Below, piece by piece: positions 10,911 through 17,322 of a stretch of DNA of 27,503 nt. The stretch is taken from positions 1 through 27,503 of the IMG/VR virus record IMGVR_UViG_3300025168_015645, one strand, 5' to 3'. Source of the DNA: a virus. The notes beneath the pieces are model-generated. The model was not told where the DNA came from. It saw nothing but the letters and a program-made list of their open reading frames with translations, and did not search any database. Each line of letters begins with the position of its first letter. Position 1 is the first letter of the stretch. The position numbers were made by a program, and so were the translations under genes.

Positions 10911-11530
10911 TTTAGTATAGACTCCGTTTTTTCTGAACTATAATTATAATGATGTAAAATTTTATCTAAGACCATCTCACTTTTTACCTTCGGGTATAAA
11001 CGAAGCAACCAATCTGCATCTTCGCAGGACTGGCCTCTCTCATCATATTTTTTCATAAATCTTTCCGACTTAGAAATCTCTGATCGAAAAGGACACATAT
11101 GAAACGGAGGTCGATAAATGTCACTATAAGACTCTGTTTTTACGTTATACTTTAATGGATCCATAGGAGTCCATTGATGATTGATAGAAAAGTGAACATC
11201 AAAAGGCTTGTTATTGTAATTACAATGTTGCTTGAATGATATTACATCTGGCTTATCATCCATAACACTAAGAACCGCTGGAACATAATCATGTGAAACT
11301 AAATCATCGTCGTCAATAAAAGCAGTATATTCACCTCTAGCCATATCCAATAATTCATTTCGTTTTTCGTAGATATGAAAAGATTTATTATCAACTAATG
11401 TCAAAACCTCAACATTATCTCCAGTTATCTGAGCAGATAACTGTTCATATAATATTTTTAGTTTTTCAATTCGTTGGGGAATTGATAATATAAGTATACT
11501 TAATTTTATATCAGACGCTTGCTTTGGCAT
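10907..11530 (-). CDS. GT2 family glycosyltransferase, 207 aa
   Basis: A short inverting GT-A enzyme. The strand LSILILSIPQR opens the fold, LLDMARGEYTAFIDDDDLVS (residues 61-79) carries the metal-binding DDDD at 73-76 after the usual ARGEY helix, and GQSCEDADWLLRLYP near residues 170-184 holds the ED pair typical of the GT2 catalytic-base region. All core elements are present although the protein is smaller than many GT2 enzymes. It starts with ATG at 11530, overlapping the preceding GT10-like gene by 20 bases, and overlaps the next gene by 4. Sugar specificity cannot be read from the sequence. Confidence 0.88.
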   Translation of the reverse strand: MPKQASDIKLSILILSIPQRIEKLKILYEQLSAQITGDNVEVLTLVDNKSFHIYEKRNELLDMARGEYTAFIDDDDLVSHDYVPAVLSVMDDKPDVISFKQHCNYNNKPFDVHFSINHQWTPMDPLKYNVKTESYSDIYRPPFHMCPFRSEISKSERFMKKYDERGQSCEDADWLLRLYPKVKSEMVLDKILHHYNYSSEKTESILK

Positions 11531-12347
11531 AATAATTACTCACAATAGTATGGACTCGGTCAGAAAAATTCGCGTACAGTTTTGCTCTTCGTTTATTATC
11601 TTCAATAACACTTTTTAGATTACTGTAGTATTCTGGTGTCAAAGAATTCACTTTATGTATTAACTCATCCGTAGAGTCAAATGATATTATACCTGTATTA
11701 TCAAAAAAATCATTTATATTAGGACAGCCCCAATAAACCGGAATGGTTTCACTTAAAAAACAATCTACAATTTTTTCAGTAAAGTAGTTATGCACCGATT
11801 GATTTTCCGTGCATATATGAAACATAGAGTTAAACAAACAATCCTTTTCCCCGTCGATCAATGGTTTAGGAGAAATATCAAAAGCCTTAGTGCTAGTGAA
11901 GAAATTAGTAGGAATACCAATCTCTTGCTGCCTTCTCCATATTTCTCGTCTATGATAATATCCAGGTCTATCGATAGGATACCAAGATGCCAGAAAAGAA
12001 ACATCATAATTAGACTCGTAGTTCTTTTCCTCATATTCGCCGAGTCCATCGGGATGCTCAATAGAACCACGATTCAACCACGTAGATCCATAAGGAAAAA
12101 ATACTGCATTGCTAAACTCATCAACGATATCAGAATCATGAGTTAGTATTAGATCGTGATCATTTTTAATCCTGAGATCATCAATGGTAACTCGATTGGG
12201 AGATAAATTGGACTCTGTAGTTAATATCAAAACCCTATAATTTGAACAAACAATAGTTGATGGTCTACAAACATCTATTTGACATGGAAAATCTAAAGAA
12301 AAATCTTCGGGAAAAAGATAACTCCCATGATTAATGATTGGTTTCAT
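11511..12347 (-). CDS. GT10 (alpha-1,3/1,4-fucosyltransferase-like) glycosyltransferase, 278 aa
   Basis: The segment FHICTENQSVHNYFTEKIVD then CFLSETIPVYWGCPNINDFFD (about residues 176-216) is the GDP-sugar-binding motif of GT10 fucosyltransferases (ENS/NYxTEKL-D-F-GTIPVYWG-P). A basic segment (YHRREIWRRQQE, 131-142) lies before it. GT10 enzymes transfer L-fucose, and in some bacteria related sugars, from GDP donors. The donor may be made by the fucose/colitose synthase-like and ColD-like genes immediately upstream, which is a coherent local pathway. Its ATG overlaps the ColD-like stop (ATGA). Length is in the range of bacterial GT10 proteins. A second GT10-like gene lies at 14384-15259. Confidence 0.88.
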   Translation of the reverse strand: MKPIINHGSYLFPEDFSLDFPCQIDVCRPSTIVCSNYRVLILTTESNLSPNRVTIDDLRIKNDHDLILTHDSDIVDEFSNAVFFPYGSTWLNRGSIEHPDGLGEYEEKNYESNYDVSFLASWYPIDRPGYYHRREIWRRQQEIGIPTNFFTSTKAFDISPKPLIDGEKDCLFNSMFHICTENQSVHNYFTEKIVDCFLSETIPVYWGCPNINDFFDNTGIISFDSTDELIHKVNSLTPEYYSNLKSVIEDNKRRAKLYANFSDRVHTIVSNYYAKASV

Positions 12348-13495
12348 ACCTCATCCAGTAACGTTACAAGATCCAGAACCATATCCTCATTTACTTTATG
12401 ATTGTTCCCAACATACAAACCATTATGATGAATATAATTTGAATTTGTATCGTATTGAAACATATTTACATTCTTCATAAAGGGATGTTCATATAAACTC
12501 CCAGCAATAATAGGTCTGATATGAATATTATTATCGATCAACTTACTCTTTACTTCTGATACCCTATCATCTTTACGAATAATAGGAAAACAGAAGTTCG
12601 AACATCCCTCATAATCAAAGTCCGTGATATACTTCTCGGGATTTAGGCGAGAGATAAAGGTAGAAAAGTTTTTATTTCTTATGGCAATCTTTTCGTCCAA
12701 ATCTTTAATCTGTTCCATGCCAAGAATTGCATTAAGTTCAGTGGATCTCATGTTGAAACCCGGAATCATGAAAGTAAAACTAGGATCAACCTCTTGATCC
12801 TTATACTTCTTCTGATTACTTTCTGGTAACTCCCTCAGTAGTCCATGAGAACGAAGTAGAAGTAACCTCTCGTACACTTCTTCATCATCAGTACAAACCA
12901 TACCACCCTCTATAGTTGTCATGTGGTGACCATAGTAGAAAGAGAATGTTGAGACATCACCGAAGTTTCCAACCTTCACTCCATTGTGATTTGCACCATG
13001 AGCCTCACAACAATCTTCCATAATTCTAACATCATAGTTTTCACATAGACGTTTTAGTTCTTCTGAATAACAATCAAATCCTAGAAGATGTACAAGAATT
13101 AGATACTTTGGTTTTTGGGTTTTAAATATATGTTCTAGATTATCCAAATCCGGTCCAAAGTTCTGAAGATTAACATCACATAGTTGTAGATTATCACCCC
13201 GTAATAGTATAGGAGAAACTGTGGTAGACCATGTACAAGCTTGCGATACCCATAAAGCAGAACCATGTCCTTCTTCCAAAGCATTCACCGCAAGAAAATT
13301 TGCAGAAGATCCAGAATTGCAAAAAACAGAGTACTTACAACCCTGCCATTCAGACCACATCTTTTCGAACTTCTTTATGTTTTCACCATATGTCAGTTTA
13401 CTTCCAGACATGATAAAATCTGACATCTTTTTAAGATGTTCATTGGGTATTGCTTCGTCCATCAATTTCCATACATCAAAACTTTTAGTCATCAT
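12344..13495 (-). CDS. colD-like: ColD-like GDP-4-keto-6-deoxy-D-mannose 3-dehydratase (PLP enzyme)
   Basis: An aminotransferase-fold PLP protein of 383 residues. SGSSAN (61-66) binds the cofactor phosphate and EDCCEAHGA holds the ring-binding Asp161. Where the family has its Schiff-base Lys this protein reads FYYGHHMTTIEGG, with His190-His191. His in place of Lys is the hallmark of ColD (and of E1/RfbH) sugar 3-dehydratases. Further matches to E. coli ColD as I remember it are DDEEVYERLLLLRSHG, PGFNMRSTELNA, HIRPIIAG and NGLYVGN. ColD removes the C3 hydroxyl of GDP-4-keto-6-deoxy-D-mannose, with glutamate as amino donor, on the way to GDP-L-colitose. No Fe-S cysteine cluster of the E1 kind stands out. 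ATG overlaps the fcl-like stop. Confidence 0.9.
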   Translation of the reverse strand: MMTKSFDVWKLMDEAIPNEHLKKMSDFIMSGSKLTYGENIKKFEKMWSEWQGCKYSVFCNSGSSANFLAVNALEEGHGSALWVSQACTWSTTVSPILLRGDNLQLCDVNLQNFGPDLDNLEHIFKTQKPKYLILVHLLGFDCYSEELKRLCENYDVRIMEDCCEAHGANHNGVKVGNFGDVSTFSFYYGHHMTTIEGGMVCTDDEEVYERLLLLRSHGLLRELPESNQKKYKDQEVDPSFTFMIPGFNMRSTELNAILGMEQIKDLDEKIAIRNKNFSTFISRLNPEKYITDFDYEGCSNFCFPIIRKDDRVSEVKSKLIDNNIHIRPIIAGSLYEHPFMKNVNMFQYDTNSNYIHHNGLYVGNNHKVNEDMVLDLVTLLDEV

Positions 13496-14418
13496 ATTCT
13501 AGCTTTCTTATAGTTTTGCACAAACCACTTGATTGTCTTTCTTATACCAACATCAATTGGTGTCAAGTTCGGTGCTCCAATCTCATAAAATTTATTAGAG
13601 TCGGAAGGTTTTCTTAATTGTCCAGACATCTCTCCGTTATAAAATACAGTACCAGAAAAATCAAATTCTTCTTTTATAATTTGTACCACATCTCGTATTT
13701 CGTATTCCTCTTCTGGAGATATAATCAAAGGTATAGATTCGTTATAGTCATCTAATGCCCAATTAACTATCTGGTTTAGATCCTGACTGAACAAAAATTC
13801 TCTCTTCTCTTTACCAGTTCCCCAAATTTCAACATCATCACCATTATTATGAGCCAAATAAAACTTATGAATTAAAGCAGGTAATACATGAGAGGTTTCG
13901 AGATTAAAATTATCATCGGGTCCATATATGTTGCATGGTATAAGAGATATGATATTCATACCATACTCTTCTCTGTACGCCATAGATTGTATATGAAGCA
14001 TCCTCTTTGCGTATGCGTACCCATAATTACTTTCATGGGGAGGACCGGAAGTTATTTGTTCTGGTGTTAGAGGGTACGTTGCTTCATCAGGAAAAATACA
14101 CGTAGATAAAAAAGATACAACCTTCTGTACTTTATAGACTCTACAGGCCTCAAACAAGTTAAGACCCATTAACATATTTTCCCGGAAGAAGGTAGCCTTC
14201 TTCTCCATATTTGCTTTAATACCACCAACTCTACCCGCACAATGAACAACTCGGTGAGGTAAATTATCCTCAAACCATTCTATTGTTGAGGTAGGAGACA
14301 GTAGATTTAATTTTTTACTCGATGGTTTCATACCACCGCCCAAGGCAGATCCAACTAAACCAGATCCACCCGTTATCAAATCTTTACTCTGAAAATATTT
14401 CTCTTGCAATTGCATCAT
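13492..14418 (-). CDS. fcl-like: GDP-L-fucose synthase / GDP-L-colitose synthase-like SDR epimerase-reductase
   Basis: An extended short-chain dehydrogenase of 308 residues. ITGGSGLVGSAL (15-26) is the NADP-binding turn and AGRVGGIKAN follows the second strand. STCIFPD carries catalytic Ser105 and Cys107, YAYAK gives Tyr134 and Lys138, and SHVLPALIHK gives His177, so the full epimerase-reductase set is present. WGTGKEKREFL and GPDDNFN are also typical. The text is very close to animal GDP-fucose synthase (TSTA3). Fcl makes GDP-L-fucose from GDP-4-keto-6-deoxy-D-mannose; the homologous ColC makes GDP-L-colitose from the ColD product, and with a ColD-like gene next door either is possible. Start uncertain: ATGs at 14418 and 14415 give a 13-residue leader overlapping the previous gene, while a TTG at 14379 would begin right at the Rossmann strand. 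Confidence 0.93.
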   Translation of the reverse strand: MMQLQEKYFQSKDLITGGSGLVGSALGGGMKPSSKKLNLLSPTSTIEWFEDNLPHRVVHCAGRVGGIKANMEKKATFFRENMLMGLNLFEACRVYKVQKVVSFLSTCIFPDEATYPLTPEQITSGPPHESNYGYAYAKRMLHIQSMAYREEYGMNIISLIPCNIYGPDDNFNLETSHVLPALIHKFYLAHNNGDDVEIWGTGKEKREFLFSQDLNQIVNWALDDYNESIPLIISPEEEYEIRDVVQIIKEEFDFSGTVFYNGEMSGQLRKPSDSNKFYEIGAPNLTPIDVGIRKTIKWFVQNYKKARI

Positions 14419-15259
14419 CAACCATTTCTAATGTTTTCACAATTTCTAAATTGCTTTCAATATAGGGTATCATATCACGATAAAGATCATCTGTCAACAT
14501 ATTTAGATCCATATCATCATCATACTTAATGATTCCCCTCTCATCAAAATAGTCTCCGATGTTTGGACAACCCTTGTACACTGGAATTGTTCCTGTTGCA
14601 AAACAATCTGTTATTTTCTCTGTGTAAAAATTATTCTCAAATTCATTTTCTACTACCAAATGAAATCGGTAATCAGCAATACCATCTCTTTTGTCATTCC
14701 ACTTCTGTTCTAGATTTTCAGATATTCCAATCCGAGAAGATCCAAATGCTCCCCCGTAAAGATCTAATTTATCTTTATGCTTCTGGGCAACAGTATGTCT
14801 ATACTTATGCCCTTCACACATTTGTTTAGGAGAACAGAACATTGAAATATCTTTTGTTTTATCATAGAGTCTCCAGTCATCTTCCGATATCCAAGGTAGA
14901 TTACTGACAGGAGGGCATGCAATAAACTTATCACTCAGAGATAATAATTTTTCACTGCAAGTAAAGATACCCTCAAAGGATCCAAACTCAAATATAACAT
15001 CCTTGAACTCTAGTAGGTTCTGTACAACTTCAGGGATAATCGACAAAGATTCACAAACCCAACCATACCTATCGGTACCATCAGAGATAGGTAATCTATC
15101 GGCAAACATTATTGATCGATCAACTAAAACCTGTTTATCAGAATCTTCTGTTGTCCACTCAAAAGTCTTTGGTTTTTTATTTGAACATGAAGACATACTG
15201 GGATCAAATCCCGCACCGAACACTTGTACCTTTTTCATAATATTCCCGTTGTTTGCCAT
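14384..15259 (-). CDS. Second GT10 (fucosyltransferase-like) glycosyltransferase, 291 aa
   Basis: Residues about 199-238 read FHLVVENEFENNFYTEKITD then CFATGTIPVYKGCPNIGDYF, the GDP-sugar-binding signature of GT10 enzymes with ENxxxxxxYTEKI and GTIPVYxG intact. SMFCSPKQMCEGHKYRH near residues 139-155 resembles the CS-K-x-x-x-GH-x-R segment that contacts GDP. It shares only the signature with the other GT10-like protein at 11511-12347, so the pair is not a recent duplicate. Two starts are possible: ATG at 15259, with GAGGA nine bases upstream, and ATG at 15238, which makes an ATGA overlap with the previous stop and gives MKKVQVFGAG. I kept the first for its better ribosome-binding site. Confidence 0.86.
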   Translation of the reverse strand: MANNGNIMKKVQVFGAGFDPSMSSCSNKKPKTFEWTTEDSDKQVLVDRSIMFADRLPISDGTDRYGWVCESLSIIPEVVQNLLEFKDVIFEFGSFEGIFTCSEKLLSLSDKFIACPPVSNLPWISEDDWRLYDKTKDISMFCSPKQMCEGHKYRHTVAQKHKDKLDLYGGAFGSSRIGISENLEQKWNDKRDGIADYRFHLVVENEFENNFYTEKITDCFATGTIPVYKGCPNIGDYFDERGIIKYDDDMDLNMLTDDLYRDMIPYIESNLEIVKTLEMVDDAIAREIFSE

Positions 15260-15867
15260 TTTATAAGTTCCTCATCAACTCCCATTTTCCGTAATCCATC
15301 TATTTTTGAATCAACGTCAGACAGTCCCATTTCAATCACAGTTTGTTCATCAGTATAACCAGGCCAAACACAATAAATACCATCGAATAAACCATACTCG
15401 ATAGTATCTGATTTTTCATGAATTACTTTGAATAAAGTTTCGTGATCAAAATACCTATCCTCTAAAGCAGAAACCTTTGCAGATTCATTAATCCAAGACT
15501 TTAGAAAGTAAACAGATTTTTCGTTATAGTTAAAAACTATAGGTGATGCTTTTATTCCAGCAAAGCTTTGATTCGCACTTGCAAATACAACATCAACCCT
15601 ATCCAATGGACAATTGAAAAATGCATCCGGTCTTTTCTTAAAGACTGTATCCACATCAATCCAGCAAACAGGTTCTCGGTATTCCGATAATTTTTCAAGA
15701 ATGAATTTAGGTTTTGATAAACAGTTATCTCTGTAACTGCCAAGAGATTCTTTTTCTACCATATCAACCTCAATGTCGAAGGTAGAGCACATTTGTTCTA
15801 GATTTTTAGAACAACGGCTATAATAATCTTTACCGTCAACATCACAATAAAAAGTAATAATTTTCAT
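15235..15867 (-). CDS. DXD glycosyltransferase-like protein, about 210 aa
   Basis: From ATG at 15867 the protein reads MKIITFYCDVDGKDYYSRCS, a usual first strand for a nucleotide-diphospho-sugar transferase. EPVCWIDVDTVFKKRP contains the DXD motif DVD at 71-73. KPKFILEKL before it and the acidic segment DRYFDHETLFKVI after it fit GT-A enzymes of the DUF273/GT77-like sort, though I do not assign a family. The reading frame also opens at a GTG at 15885 that overlaps the regA stop (GTGA) and would add six residues; neither start has a strong ribosome-binding site. It is the first gene after regA, so it marks the junction between replication genes and the glycan cassette. Confidence 0.78.
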   Translation of the reverse strand: MKIITFYCDVDGKDYYSRCSKNLEQMCSTFDIEVDMVEKESLGSYRDNCLSKPKFILEKLSEYREPVCWIDVDTVFKKRPDAFFNCPLDRVDVVFASANQSFAGIKASPIVFNYNEKSVYFLKSWINESAKVSALEDRYFDHETLFKVIHEKSDTIEYGLFDGIYCVWPGYTDEQTVIEMGLSDVDSKIDGLRKMGVDEELIKWQTTGIL

Positions 15868-15881
15868 AATGTAGTATAATC

Positions 15882-16283
15882 TCACTTTCCTATATGGTAT
15901 TTAGGAACTAATTCCCATTCATTTTTATTCTTGTGCGAAATAATTTTTATCTGGCCCATATTGGCAAGCGGATCGATAATATCATTAGGATTTATTATAT
16001 CACATAAATCCCATTCTTCCAGTAATTTTGCAATTAAATTTCTTCTACCAACATCACTTTCGGAAATGCTACTTTCAAGACCATCTAGTATAAAAAGTTC
16101 TTTAAAGTGGAGTATAGAATATCTACCCCTCTTATGCAGAATGTGACATGATTGAAATAATTTGTTTTCTTTTCTGGAAGAAACACCAATTCGGGTGAGT
16201 GTCTCTTTGATAACTAAAAAGTCTTCTTCTTGATCAATCTTAATTTCCACCCCAAGACCCATAAATATGTCTTCTGTGTCCAT
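15882..16283 (-). CDS. regA: RegA translational repressor
   Basis: The 133-residue protein matches T4 RegA (122 aa) along its length as I recall it: EEDFLVIKETLTRIG, QSCHILHKRGRY, LHFKELFILDG, RRNLIAKLLEEWDLCDI, and the C-terminal NEWELVPKYHIGK. RegA binds the start regions of many early phage mRNAs and blocks their translation, including its own and clamp-loader messages in T4. The gene follows gp62 as in T4. Its ATG lies directly after a 13-bp RNA stem that contains its own ribosome-binding site GGGG and the gp62 stop codon, so expression is probably coupled to gp62 translation. Downstream, where T4 has DNA polymerase gene 43, this phage has the glycosyltransferase cassette. Confidence 0.96.
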   Translation of the reverse strand: MDTEDIFMGLGVEIKIDQEEDFLVIKETLTRIGVSSRKENKLFQSCHILHKRGRYSILHFKELFILDGLESSISESDVGRRNLIAKLLEEWDLCDIINPNDIIDPLANMGQIKIISHKNKNEWELVPKYHIGK

Positions 16284-16321
16284 AATAAAACCCCATGTTT
16301 TTAAATATATAGGGTTTTATT
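16284..16321 (-). promoter_or_regulatory. RNA hairpin hiding the regA ribosome-binding site
   Basis: In the transcript the gp62 end and regA leader can fold into a 13-bp stem (AAUAAAACCCUAU with AUGGGGUUUUAUU, one G-U pair) closed by a 12-base loop (16297-16308). The 5' arm contains the gp62 stop UAA (16317-16319). The 3' arm contains GGGG (16291-16294), the only ribosome-binding site for regA, seven bases before its AUG. A ribosome finishing gp62 would open the stem. Confidence 0.65.
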
Positions 16322-16712
16322 CACTTTCATCAGACCTTTGATCAACCCCCGCCGAATATATCCTTCTCAGTTCTTCTAAGTAATCTTCAGATAATAGACT
16401 AATCATGTCACCTGCTCTCTTAGAAGAAACTGAGAAATGCTTACTTATCAATTTACAGTCATCCGTCGCACTGAATTTGTGCCATTTTGAGTATCGTTTG
16501 TTCTTTCTGATAGCAGAAAAATAATAATCATACTGAATATCTTTATCCAGAAAATTCATTTGATTCATTATATTTGCATGCATAATAGAATCAATGAAGA
16601 ATGAAAAGTATTTGTTTCCCATGTAAGGAATATACCCAGTTTTTACACTGGGATCTTCTGGATATTCTTTTTTCGAGTAAGAGAGATTATTAAATATATC
16701 AAATAGTTTCAT
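16317..16712 (-). CDS. 62: Clamp loader small subunit gp62
   Basis: From ATG at 16712 the protein is 131 residues, beginning MKLFDIFNNLSYSKKEY. It contains YFSFFIDSIMHANIMNQMN, then DIQYDYYFSAIRKNKRYSKW and a C-terminal helix LLSEDYLEELRRIYSA. This matches the gp62 pattern of marine T4-like phages and the RGKRYGKW region of T4 gp62. It is clearly shorter than T4 gp62 (187 aa), as is usual in the marine relatives I recall. With gp44 it would form the clamp loader that places gp45 on DNA. The frame also opens at a GTG at 16757, but the ATG start fits the family better and overlaps the sulfotransferase gene by only 14 bases. In T4 gene 62 lies next to gene 44; here the sulfotransferase separates them. 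Confidence 0.86.
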   Translation of the reverse strand: MKLFDIFNNLSYSKKEYPEDPSVKTGYIPYMGNKYFSFFIDSIMHANIMNQMNFLDKDIQYDYYFSAIRKNKRYSKWHKFSATDDCKLISKHFSVSSKRAGDMISLLSEDYLEELRRIYSAGVDQRSDESE

Positions 16713-17322
16713 TCTTGAGATCACTTTCTCTTTTTGCGATAAGACTTCTAAGTTCACCTATTGAGTTTGAATGTGGAAAATCAACATATTTCGGAACATT
16801 AAGATTTAAGAATTCACAAAGTTCATTCCAGCCATGACCATGCTCCCAGCAAACCTCAAGAAAATTATTAGGCTTGTCTACAAAAAACTCTCTAACTTCC
16901 GAATTGTGAGATTCGTATCTTTCAATAAAAAGTTTAGCATCTGGATAATCCCTTGATTCCGGATCAATTTGATCTACTCTCTGGTGAGCCTTCCAGAAAT
17001 TTATTTCACTGTTAGCAACCTTCTGGGAAGAAGATCTGGTAGTCAAAATAAATTTAGCATCTGGATATAAATTGTAACACTGCTTATAGGACCATATCCA
17101 AGGATGATCCGAGAAGGCATTATACATCGAAGTTATTTCTTTGATTGCATTAAGTTCGTTTGAAGTAAATGTATGATTGATAAAATCATAATCTATATCG
17201 GGAAGATTAGTGAAAGCATCAAAATACTTTATAGGGGGAACATGTTTAAAATTTAGAAGAGTCAGGGCATGTTCCAAAGAAGTCGTACCCGTCTTGAACA
17301 TTCCTACACCAAAAACTTTCAT
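16699..17322 (-). CDS. Sulfotransferase family protein, 207 aa
   Basis: The N-terminus MKVFGVGMFKTGTTSLEHAL is the PAPS 5'-phosphosulfate-binding loop of sulfotransferases (K10 and the TGTTSL turn). DAKFILTTRSSSQKVANSEI near residues 88-107 fits the 3'-phosphate-binding strand with its Arg and Ser. The later part (NFLEVCWEHGHGWNELCEFL) fits the C-terminal region of the short bacterial and phage sulfotransferase proteins. Such enzymes move sulfate from PAPS to hydroxyls on sugars, lipids or proteins. The gene sits between gp44 and gp62, which are normally adjacent, with ATGA overlap to gp44 and 14 bases overlap to gp62. It is therefore an accessory insertion that kept translational coupling. 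Sulfation of a glycan made by the cassette downstream is a reasonable idea, not shown. Confidence 0.88.
   Translation of the reverse strand: MKVFGVGMFKTGTTSLEHALTLLNFKHVPPIKYFDAFTNLPDIDYDFINHTFTSNELNAIKEITSMYNAFSDHPWIWSYKQCYNLYPDAKFILTTRSSSQKVANSEINFWKAHQRVDQIDPESRDYPDAKLFIERYESHNSEVREFFVDKPNNFLEVCWEHGHGWNELCEFLNLNVPKYVDFPHSNSIGELRSLIAKRESDLKNETI

Noticed and set aside
11511-15259. Recent duplication of the two GT10-like genes
   Set aside because: They share only the GDP-sugar signature; the remaining sequence differs, so they are distant members.
16713-16757. GTG start giving gp62 fifteen extra residues
   Set aside because: The extension is read out of the sulfotransferase gene and does not look like gp62; the ATG at 16712 fits the family.
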